The notes under the pieces were generated by a model, which saw nothing but the letters and a program-made list of their open reading frames with translations, was not told where the DNA came from and made no database searches. DNA of 64,000 nucleotides from Tetradesmus obliquus (Eukaryota > Chlorophyta > Chlorophyceae > Sphaeropleales > Scenedesmaceae): NCBI GenBank assembly GCA_030272155.1, contig CP126201.1:496001-560000 (forward strand), written 5' to 3'. The translations under genes were made by a program, and so were the position numbers. Below, in pieces: positions 34,166 to 43,413 of this stretch (the first letter of the stretch is position 1; each line of letters opens with the position of its first letter).

Positions 34166-34940
34166 GGCTGGCAGTGACGCGGCCAGATGGGTTGGAATAT
34201 CCGCAAGGCCCGCATGCACAGTTATGGTAGTATGCTGTACCAATCTGGGGGGCAGCTGTGGTTGCCATTGCACCGTTGTTTAATAGGCCGCCGAGTCCCA
34301 AGAGACCTGACAACAGCCCGCCGCCACCACCACCACCACCACGGCTTGAGGTAGCAGCCGTAGGTGCTGCTCTTGCTACTGCTGGGGTGGCCGCTGCGCG
34401 AGGTGCAGGAACAATGGGGACTCCAGCCATGGGGATGCCAGCACGCCTTGCTGTTGTGATGCCACCAACTGAGGGGACTGCTGCTGGCAACAAACCACCC
34501 AGAAATGGAATGGCCAGGCCAGCAACAGGGCCAGCCTGGGACACCGCAGGAGTCTGGCGTGCTGGCTCATCAATAGATACTGTGTTGACATTGCTTTGAC
34601 CAGATTGACCGCAGTTACAGGATGCCTGGAAGTTGTTGTTGCCGTCGCACTGGCGGTAGCTGCTATCACATTCGCCAGTGCAGCTGCAGCTGCTGCCTGA
34701 TGCAGAGGTGCCAGTGCAGCTGCAGGTGGGGTCATTGCAGTTGCGCAAACTGGAGGCACCTGGCACTACACAGGTCTGCAGGTACAGCAGCCTCATGCGG
34801 GTATTGGCGTGGGTTTCAGCTGCAGCCAATCGTGATGCTGCTGTCGGAGGGAAGCAGCAGCACAGTAAGGCCACTGTGCACAGCACAGCAGCAGCTGGCC
34901 AGGTTGGCTTGCTGCTCGCCGGGCATCCGTTATGCGGCAT
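34065..34940 (-). CDS. Secreted Cys-rich protein, unrecognised family
   Basis: A single open frame with the start placed at 34940 because it opens a signal peptide (MPHNGCPASSKPTWPAAAVL, then a Leu/Cys-rich core ending PTAAS). The upstream in-frame codon at 35000 would bury that signal. The mature part begins with a Cys-rich block (DPTCSCTGTSASGSSCSCTG and CDGNNNFQASCNCG), passes through a Pro/Ala/Gly linker with a polyGly run, and ends with a second Cys-rich module (NCACGPCGYSNPSG; RPWCYFEDQ; WWLRTC). The RPWCYF core recalls kringle or fibronectin-II-like folds, but length and spacing do not settle it. Probably extracellular or cell wall. Total length is 291 codons. Additional introns cannot be excluded. 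Confidence 0.65.
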   Translation of the reverse strand: MPHNGCPASSKPTWPAAAVLCTVALLCCCFPPTAASRLAAAETHANTRMRLLYLQTCVVPGASSLRNCNDPTCSCTGTSASGSSCSCTGECDSSYRQCDGNNNFQASCNCGQSGQSNVNTVSIDEPARQTPAVSQAGPVAGLAIPFLGGLLPAAVPSVGGITTARRAGIPMAGVPIVPAPRAAATPAVARAAPTAATSSRGGGGGGGGLLSGLLGLGGLLNNGAMATTAAPQIGTAYYHNCACGPCGYSNPSGRVTASPPARPWCYFEDQRASSDCPGATQGGAGWWLRTC

Positions 34941-36694
34941 GGCGACAAGATGTAGGCAATCTAAACGCGTAGTTTTAGGGTCCCTGCAGCGCGTCAGCAC
35001 GCCTGCTAATGGCAGGAGGACAGGAGCCGTGACCTCCGAATGACCGAAAGACCGAAACTACGTGTACCCGCTCGTGTAAAGGCTCTGATGTTTTACGGTG
35101 AAGATGCAGAGGTGAGAACTCATCAATCGAAACAATCCATGTTTATTCCGTGGCGGTGTCGGTTGTCGGTTCTAAGTCTCTTTGCTTGCCTGGATGTTTC
35201 GTAGTATCGAGGATCCGCGAGGATGGGCAGGTTGGAAAGCTGACACTTCAACCTGAACTTTGGGCGTTGAAACTTGAACATGGACGATGCCTAGGGCCTA
35301 CAGCACCAGCAACACTTGTTTTCCTTACCATCCACCACTTTCAGTGACACCTGCACCTGCCGTGACGGTGACATTGACCGAGATTGCTGCACGCAAGCCC
35401 CTGCAAGGCTTCCGTGACTGTCAAAGCAACGCAATTGTTGCATAAAGTCCGCTCGGACAACACGCACCTCATGAGGAGCTGCAGTGCCACTCGGTGGCAG
35501 TTTTGGGCTGCTGTCTGAACAGTGTTTACAGATGGATTTACGCAGACCAACGCGCAAAGAGTTGCGGGAAGCACATTAACCGAAACACAATGCAAGATAA
35601 TGCTCACTAAACGTCTGATGGGGTCCCCGCCACTGTCCCTGCTAAGGCAGTTCAGCAGCTACTGTGGCAGCAGCAGTGACAGCTTTTTTTCAGTGACAGC
35701 TTGGGTTGCCTGTTCAATCGGACAGCAAAGCTTCAACCTCAGCCAAATAAACCATAGCTTATTTCAGAAGTTGCAGGAAAGACAATGTAGGTTAAGCACA
35801 GGGCATCACAGAACTTCCCTTTGCTGGAAGAAAACGAAGTCACTATCTGAACATGCCGCATGCCGCCAGAACAGTGTTCTTTTGGCAACACCAGGGGCAA
35901 GACGAAAGGCATGCGCTGCGATGCAATCAGTTGCCTGCCTGCTGATGTAAAGAGTAACACAATCTCAGCCCAGACCTGTCAGCAGTCAATGCAGACAGCA
36001 GGCATCAGACACACCTTCTGCTACCACTGCCAACCCCAGCTTGTAGCATGCAGCCTTTCCAAGCGCACTAGAAGGAAGCCACATTGACTTTGGCACATTG
36101 CGCTGGCAGCTGCCAGCATGCAACATGATGCATCCATTGCACTGCCAGCAGCTGCCACACTCGACACTCAACAGTGAGTACTCAAAAGGCAGCAGCTACC
36201 GACCAGACCTAGATGAACCCAGTTTCTGCCAGTCGGCTCAGCATTCAACCCAGCGCCTGCAGCAGCGCACCGCTGCATCCTCAATGTGCCACGCCAGCCG
36301 GCGCTGCACCATTCAAGCTGCCGCTGCTGCTGCTGCCGTTGTTGCTCGCGTCCAGCAGCGCCTGCAGCAGCAGCTGCTGCGTGCCACCAGCGCCACTACC
36401 TCAGCCTCTACCCCACAGCAGCGCAGCCGCTGAGCCTCATCTGCATAACCTACAGCCCTGTCATCAACCAGCTGCCAGTGCCAACCCTAGCTTGCAGCTG
36501 TGGCAACCCAAAGAAAAGTAGCCGTAGCACACTAGCAGCTACCAGCATGCACATTGATGCAATCGCTACACAGCCAGCTTTCCAAATCACACATGGCACT
36601 GAGATTCAAAGGCGCCAGGTACCTACAAAACCAAACATACTGCTTCCAATGCCGATCAGCTCAACAGCTGCAACCTAGCGCAACCGCTGCATCT
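34941..36694. other. Intergenic, with a copy of the RibBA terminal exon
   Basis: Holds the promoter side of the Cys-rich gene and, near 36283-36445, a copy of the last exon of the RibBA gene. A minus-strand open frame at 35291-35557 (88 codons) ends near a possible donor GTAAGG but has no family similarity; it is not called. No other gene was seen. Confidence 0.5.
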
Positions 36695-36880
36695 TCAATG
36701 TGCCACGCCAGCAGGCGCTGCACCATTCAAGCTGCCGCTGCCGCCGCTGCTGCTGCTGCCGTTGTTGCTGGCGTCCAGCAGCGCCTGCAGCTGCTGCCGG
36801 CTGCTGCTGCTGGCCGGCAGCGCCACTACCTCAGCCTCAACCCCACAACAGCGCAGCCGCTGAGCCTCATCTGCATCATC
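36283..36880 (-). repeat. Duplicated terminal exon segment of RibBA
   Basis: The sequence at 36690-36880 (end of the RibBA coding region) is repeated at 36283-36445. Read on the minus strand, the copy encodes [26 protein letters not shown] and the same TGA stop, shortened by a few residues. Confidence 0.85.
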
Positions 36881-38760
36881 TGTCATAAGCCGCACACTGC
36901 TAACCCCCAAGTGCCGCAGCATGTGTGCTGCAACAGCCGTGTCCCTTAGGTCAACCGACAAGCTACTGCTTGCCCCTGACCTGTTAGCTCCATCTAGCGC
37001 CTCACTACTGCTGCTGCTGCTGGATGCGTCTACTGCGCTGCTGCTGCTGATCCCACAGGCTTCCTGCGAGCGAGCAAAGGCCTGAAGCTCTGCTGCTAAG
37101 CCCTTGCCAGGTCCGCTACTGTCATGGCCCTGCACGTACAGTACCACTCCGCTGCCTGCTGCTGCAATAGCTGCCATCGCCTGGTCTAAAAAGGGACCCT
37201 GGCCGCAGTGCAGCGAGCCAAACACGTCCATCAGATGCTGCTGCATCTGCACGCGCGCCAGCACCGGCGTCTGCTGCTGCTGCTGCTGCTGGCTGTGGCT
37301 GCTGCTGCTGCTGCTGCCGATGCCGCCTGCTACAAGTGCGGCATGCTCTGCTCCATCAACCACCGACCTACGGCAGCAGCAGACACAAGGAACGCCAAAT
37401 GATCAAGGTGTGCAGCAATGCTGAGCTGGCACTGCGCATGTCCAAATCACGCACATGCACGGTTAGGTAAACCCGGCAATTGCGCGCAGTGTACATCGCC
37501 TTCAAGCTGCCCGCCGCACACCACTCGGTCGAATGCCTCCAGCTGCTTTACATGCTGAGAACTTAGCAAACTCCCCTGTCAGCACCAACCGACACAACAC
37601 CTTCCACCAGCAAGCAGCCGCACCTGAAGCAGTACACCGTGAAGGTGCCGTGCAGGTGTGCAGCAAAGCTCAGGAGGCACTGCAAACATCGTCATTACGC
37701 ACATGCATTGCTCATCTCATGCACTGCTCGTCACCATGCCGCACCTGAAGCAGTATGCGGTGAAGCTGCTGTGGCGCATCTGACACATTAAACAAATGCC
37801 ATGCTGACCGATGCCATTTTGTCACTCGTAACATCAGCTGACAAGCTACTAGCATGCAGCCGCACCTGAAGCAGTATGCGGTGAAGCTGCCGTGGCGCGT
37901 CTCCAGCTGCGTGGCTGCCACCTGCTGCAGCAGCTGCTCGTGGCGCAGCCTGTAGCGGATCAGGTCTGCGATGGTGATGATCTTCAAGTCATGCTGCTTT
38001 GCAAACTGCATCAGCAGTGGCGTGCGAGCCATGCTGCCGTCTGAGCGGTCCACAATCTCGCAAAGCACGCCAGCTGGGTATGACCCTGGGGAAGCAGACA
38101 GCAAACGGAACGGGGAACAGCGTACAGGTTGGGGTGCTGCCAGTGGGTGTGCGGTGATTTTAACAAGGGCGAGGCGGTGCTGTTGCACTGGCATACCCCT
38201 CGCGCATGCAGTCATGCAGCAGCAGCAGCGGCAGCAGCCATCCAAACCATAAACACATAACAGCCCCACCTGATGCGCGCGCCAGGTCCACTGCCGCCTC
38301 TGTGTGTCCCGGCCGCACAATCACGCCGCCCTGCCTGTATCGCAGCGGGAAGATGTGCCCGGGCCTTCTGAAGTCATCTGCATGTGAAGCCGGGTCTGCC
38401 ATTGCGCGCAGCGTGGCTGCCCTGTCTGCTGCTGAGATGCCTGTGGTGGTCCCGCTGCGCAGGTCGACTGTGACTGTGAATGCGGTGTACATGGACTCGT
38501 CGTTTTCTGTGGAGGTGACCATGAGGGGCAGCTTCAGGCGCTCCATGTCCTTGCCTTCCATGGATATGCAGATCTGATTGGTGTGAAAGTGGATGTGCAC
38601 AGTGCAGCAGCAGCAGCAGCAAAGGGTCAGAGGGATACACGAGAGAAAGCAGAGTTCGGTGGAGGTGACCATGAGCGGCAGCTTGAGGAGCTCCATGTCC
38701 TTGCCCTCCATGGAGATGCAGATCTGATTTGTTTGTAAGGTAAGTGCAGATGCGCAGGGT

Positions 38761-38793
<33 letters not shown>

Positions 38794-39896
38794 AGGGGGT
38801 TAGAGGGACGTATGGGAGGAGGCAGGGTGCTGGTGGATGTGACCATGAGCGGAAGCTTGGGCCGCTCCATGTCCTTGCCTTCCATGGAGATGCAGATCTG
38901 AAGAATGCAAGTTGAGTTGTGAAGTATGGGAGGGAAAACGAAGGGTGAGGCAGGAGGAACTGACGACTTGCAGGAATGCAGCAGGTGACGTGGGCTGACA
39001 GGTAAGCACTGTGCAGCCGATGCTCCTCACAGCCTGCTATACATAGCAGTGAGTGCTGCTGGTGTATGCTTTGCCACACCGATTTGCTGCAATGCTCTGC
39101 GACTATTTCACTGTCCACTCTAATACAGCCTGTTGACAGTCTGGTGGTGCTGCAGGCCATACAATCAGTCACAGGCTGTCCTCCAGCAGGTAGATGCTGC
39201 TGCTGCTGGCGCTGCTGTGCAAGCGCCGCTGCTGCTGCTGCTGCTGCTGCTGTTGCTCTGCAGGTGCTGCTCACCACGCCGCTGGTGTGCTCCACCATGA
39301 ACGCCATGGCTTCTGTTGTGATTTTGTCAGCGTTAATGATGAGGTCTCCCTCATTCTCGCGGTCCTCGTCATCCAGCACGACCACAAACTTGCCTGAAAG
39401 GATTTGAAATTTAAAAAGACAGATGGGCGGGATTGTGGTCAAGTGAAGGAACGATTGCTGGAGTGTGTGCATGTGTGCAGTAGCAGCAGGGGCCTGAGGG
39501 GCATGTAGTAGATGGTGACAGAACAGGCCAAACCGGCCTATGAGTGCTACTGCTGAAGCCACAATATGGGATATGATTGCCAAGTCAATGAAACGCACCT
39601 GCTGCCAGGTCCTCAAGGGCAGATGCAATGCTGTCGAAGCCTGGTGTGGGCTCGTCCAGGCGTGTGGGTAGCTGCGTGTACAGAGATTGCTTGCTGGAGC
39701 CTGCAGCCACCACTAACGTTCTCTGGGTGGAATTGATCGTTTTGTTGCTGCATGGTGCAATGCCGGGGGCCAGCGCGTGCACTGCTGCTGGCGGCACCCT
39801 GCTGGCCACGTTAAGCAGGGTACCAGGTAAATGAACAGTCTTATTTGTCACATTCAGGCATCGTATTTGGTTTCGGTGCATGTGAAGGGCAGCCAT
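36695..39896 (-). CDS. RibBA-type riboflavin enzyme (GTP cyclohydrolase II half degenerate)
   Basis: Five exons in phase: 39599-39896, 39275-39393, 38270-38573, 37866-38085 and 36695-37367, 537 residues. The first 90 or so residues look like a plastid transit peptide. The DHBP synthase half is intact: [10 protein letters not shown] (107-116), [56 protein letters not shown] and [17 protein letters not shown]. It should convert ribulose 5-phosphate to 3,4-dihydroxy-2-butanone 4-phosphate plus formate. The C-terminal half is recognisable as GTP cyclohydrolase II ([38 protein letters not shown]), but the Cys-x10-Cys-x-Cys zinc site is His358, Cys368, Gln370, and the family's EGRGIGL is replaced by SSGPGKGL. 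Polyser inserts interrupt it. By analogy with Arabidopsis RIBA2, this half is probably inactive. Confidence 0.9.
37635..37890 (-). repeat. Three copies of an exon end plus donor (RibBA exon 4)
   Basis: The string CCGCACCTGAAGCAGTATGC / GGTGAAG (minus strand: the end of FTAYCFR plus donor GTGCGGC) occurs at about 37860 (true), 37740 and 37618. The two extra copies are within the following intron, about 120 bp apart. Confidence 0.85.
38510..38900 (-). repeat. Three copies of an exon start (RibBA exon 3)
   Basis: The acceptor CAG plus ATCTGCATATCCATGGAAGG and codons through LPLMVTSTE appears at the true exon (high end 38573) and at about 38722 and 38898 in the upstream intron. Spacing is about 150 to 176 bp. 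Both extra copies keep the CAG and about 60 bp of coding match. Confidence 0.85.
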
Positions 39897-40262
39897 TGTG
39901 TGCGACCTGTATCAGAAAGTGAAGTGCGAGCAGCCTGAAAGGATGGGAAAAGGCAAGGATGGATTCATAGCACACAGGACAAAACCTGATAATGCTGTTC
40001 TCCACAATCTGTAACCCTACAAGTCACATGCTCCAAGGACAGGAGGCACATGCCAGCAAGATGACAAGTCGCCCAGATGACAAGTCTTCCCATCCGAACG
40101 CCGATGCGCGATCCATCCGCAACAACACTGCCACGACTATGAATTGCCACGGCACGACATTCAGGCGGTGCAAACAGCATCGTGCAGAGGACCATGGCCG
40201 TCACAAGGCACCAGGTCAAAGCCCTACTTTGACCAGCAGTGGCTCGAGCAATCCAGTGCCAC
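39897..40262. promoter_or_regulatory. Intergenic, upstream of RibBA
   Basis: A 366-bp gap between the RibBA start and the stop of the upstream methyltransferase gene, both minus strand. It should contain the RibBA promoter and the methyltransferase 3' UTR. No specific element was identified. Confidence 0.5.
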
Positions 40263-41449
40263 TTATCTCAGCGGCGGCAGCCCCATTGCTGCTCTTGCTT
40301 CATGCCAAGCTTCACTGTGCTTGTCATCAGCATGCTGCACCAGGAACAGCTGCTCACAGCCCTCCAGCTGCCCAGCAGCAACCTGCTGCTCAAACGACTG
40401 CTGCACACCTGACACATCACCCCCTACAGTTGCCTGCTGCTCCTGCAGCCAAACTTGCTGCTGCTGTGTCCAGTACTGCTGTTCCTGCAAGACCTCTTCA
40501 GCTGCCCGCATCACATACACTGCAAACAGAGGCGGCTTGCCCTCCCGAGTCACAACTGTCACCTGCCGGACCACTACTAGACCTGCTGCTGCTGCTGCCA
40601 GCTGCGCACGCCGGCCTTTAAACCGCGCCGGCTGCCCCTGTATGCCGCCACACACCACAAAAACGCCACCTGGAGCCAGTGCTGCTGCTGCAGCGCTGCA
40701 GTAGTCCTCGATGCCACCCCGGGTCTCTAAGCAGCAGGGGGCCTTCTGAGGCCTGTCTGACCTGCCGCCAGCACCCTGGCAGCACATCCAGCGGAAGAAA
40801 CACCAAGAGCAGCAGCAGCAGCAGCAGCGGTTACATGAAGGATCCGTAACATCATGTTAGATGCTGAGACTCTGCTGCACTGCCAGGCAGCAGGGGGCTT
40901 CTGAGGCCTGTCTGCCCTACCACCAGCACCCTGGTGGCACAGCAGCAGGGCACATTCAATGCACAGCACCAGGAACAGCAGCAGCAGCAGCAGCAGCTGT
41001 GGTCAGATCGTCTCCAGGCAGCAGGGGGACTTCTGCGGCCTATCTGACCTACCACCAGCACCCTGGTAGCACAGCAGGAGGGCATCCGGTGGACCAGAGG
41101 AAAAACACCCAGAGCAGCAGCAGCAGCAGCTGTCATGAACAGGGGCCATATTGCTGCCTGCATACCACACCAGGGATGCATATGCTGGCACCGCTGCTGA
41201 TACCAGCCACCGCAGAACAGTGACAATGGAAGAAACCTTGCTGCACGCTGTCAAACATGAAAATTGTGACCAGCCCTGCAGCACATATGTTGCTGTGCGC
41301 GACGCGCCTCTGGTATCATCATCAAATTCCAAGCTACCAATTAAGCCAAAGTAGTAACAGACGCACCTCTGGTATGTAGGGTGGCGTGCCGGTGACCAGC
41401 TGGAAGCAGCGGCCCCACGGCAGCGGTTGCCGCAGGTCCTGGTTTATGA

Positions 41450-41517
<68 letters not shown>

Positions 41518-41883
41518 GCATAGTCAGCCAACAGCTAGCTTTGCAGCCGTAGTTCTACCTGCAACACTACAGTCCAACTGGATGCGCGGCACATGCAATC
41601 CTTGGCGAGCAGCCGCACTAGGGCAAGACCTGCAGGACACACTTGTGACTACACCCAGCCAGGTGGGTACAGAGCTGCTGCACAGCAATCCCTTAGTGTG
41701 CTGCTGGCTGCTGTGAGCAGCGAGGCCTTGAATTCTGACCATTTGCACCGCCTGCCTCACCTGCACCTGCTGCTGCTGCGCTGTGCTCCCCAGATTGTAG
41801 CGGATGCTGCGCTGAGCCAGCTGGAAGCTTACTGCCTGGGCCTCAACACCACGCGCCCTGATGCTGTATGACGCCAGCTGATC

Positions 41884-41936
<53 letters not shown>

Positions 41937-42535
41937 TGTGCTGCCTGCGCAGGCCCCAGGCCACCATCAGCAGCACAGAGCCGATGCCACAGCCGATGTC
42001 CAGAGTGTGGCTGATGCATGCTGATGCACCAGGTGCTGCAGATATTTGGTGGCCACCTGCTGCTGCTGCTGATGATGTTGATGATGATGATGTGGCGGCG
42101 GCTTGGTTCATTGCTGCTGCCTCCTGTAGGGCTACATATGCAGTCATCATGTCATCCATTGACCAGCTGCAGCAGCAGCAGCCGGCAGCAAGCAGCAGCA
42201 TGGCGTTGATGCGTGACAGCTGCTGGAGGAAATGTGTGCCGTTTAGCAGATGCAAAGCTGTCAGGCTGAGCACAGGTATGGCAAGGAAGACACATGTCAG
42301 ATGTGTGCGCGCTTGGGGATGCATACTGGAGCTCATTCAGAGGTCTAGCAACTGGCACACCTCACTGTTGACTATGCACTGCGCTGCACTGCTGGCAGCA
42401 ACAGGCTGTGCAGGACTGCAACTTGCAGTTGTCAGGCCAGCCACTCACCGGTGCCCATCTTTGAGCTGAAAGATGCGCCAGTCGCCAGTCAGATACGACA
42501 GCGTCTCATTGGCCCCAGGCTGCAAGCTAGGGTTA

Positions 42536-42566
<31 letters not shown>

Positions 42567-42969
42567 AGTCCTGCAGCCACGCTGGGCTTGGCCCAGGTGC
42601 TATCCAGCCTGGCGGCCGCTTGTGTTTGGCTTTGACCTCAGGAGGAAGTTTGACGGCCGGTGTAGCACTATCCGGTGAAGCTGTTGCTGCTGCTGCTGCT
42701 GCTACAGCTGCTGAATTGGTGGGAGCAGCTGCAGCGGGTCCAGCTGGTCTGCGCCTTGGCTGCCTTCTGACCTTGCCTGATGCTGTGCTGCCATGCTCAC
42801 TGGAGCTTGCACTGCCCAGACGTGCGGCGATTGCGCGACCGTTCGGGGACAGCAAAGCAAACTCTGCTGCTCTTCTCGGCGTGATGGCATGGCAGCAGCA
42901 AGGGTTGTGGCGCCCTGCTGCTACTGCTGCTGCCTGCGAGATCCATGGCTGGGCTCCAGGCCTCAGCAT
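40263..42969 (-). CDS. TrmN6-like tRNA adenine methyltransferase
   Basis: Four exons in phase: 42449-42969, 41761-42166, 41367-41450 and 40263-40775, 507 residues. The N-terminal 60 residues look like an organelle targeting peptide. LSYLTGDWRIFQ..RWSMDDMMTAYVALQ matches the N-terminus of the TrmN6/YfiC group (tRNA1Val adenine-37 N6-methyltransferase). The SAM-binding motif is LDIGCGIGS (229-237). The catalytic N/D-PPY motif reads GTPPYIPE (330-337), with Thr in place of the usual Asn. The remainder (QRPQ/DRPQKAPCCLETRGGIEDY, PGGVFVVCG) fits the family. A 16-residue polyGln interrupts strand 1-2 of the fold. The Asn-to-Thr change leaves activity uncertain; the substrate is inferred. Confidence 0.82.
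40725..41080 (-). repeat. Three copies of an exon start (methyltransferase exon 4)
   Basis: The block with acceptor CCAG and codons GAGGRSDRPQKAPCCLET (true start 40775) is repeated at about 40885-40935 and 41015-41065 in the intron, each with CACCAGCACCCTGG upstream on the plus strand. Spacing is about 130 to 160 bp; CAG tracts sit between copies. Confidence 0.85.
41454..41517. repeat. (CAG)n microsatellite
   Basis: About 21 CAG units with one CAA, in the intron just upstream of methyltransferase exon 3; it abuts the acceptor. Confidence 0.95.
41885..41933. repeat. (CTG)n microsatellite, coding polyGln
   Basis: Encodes a 16-Gln run inside exon 2 of the methyltransferase gene (minus strand), between the SAM motif and the next strand. 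Confidence 0.95.
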
Positions 42970-43413
42970 GTCCTACTTCTGTTAATATTTACGACTTTCA
43001 AAGGATGTATTGGGCTGGAAGCTTCAATCGGTTGTGTGTTTGCTGCTGACCAGCAGTCGACAAAGAGGAACTCAGAGACAATCGCAGAGCAGGCGTGGCA
43101 ATGGCTGGCAAAAACAAACTCGGAGCCCTAGTCAGTTATTACACAAAAGTAGCCGGGGAAATGAATCCACAGCGCCAGTTTCACCAGCAGCAGCAGCTGC
43201 AGTGACTGCTGAGCAGTCTGTTGCACAACAGCCTCAGGCACAGTGTGTTGCTGCAATTGAAGACCTCACACAAGGCTGGAAAAGTGGACGGGCAGGCCTG
43301 ATACGTCCAGTGGTTGTTATATCAAAATGTGGCTGAGCCAGACGAGCCCATCGCAATAGTAACTGCTGCTAAGGCTTGGCACAACAACCAACGTAACACC
43401 ACTGGCAGCGCCG
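42970..43413. other. Intergenic, upstream of the methyltransferase gene
   Basis: A 444-bp gap between the methyltransferase start (minus) and the stop of the GLTSCR1-domain gene (minus). It contains no recognised gene; presumed promoter and 3' UTR. Confidence 0.5.

Noticed and set aside
35291-35557. Small minus-strand gene of 88 codons
   Set aside because: It ends near a possible GTAAGG donor, but no partner exon in frame and no family similarity could be found.
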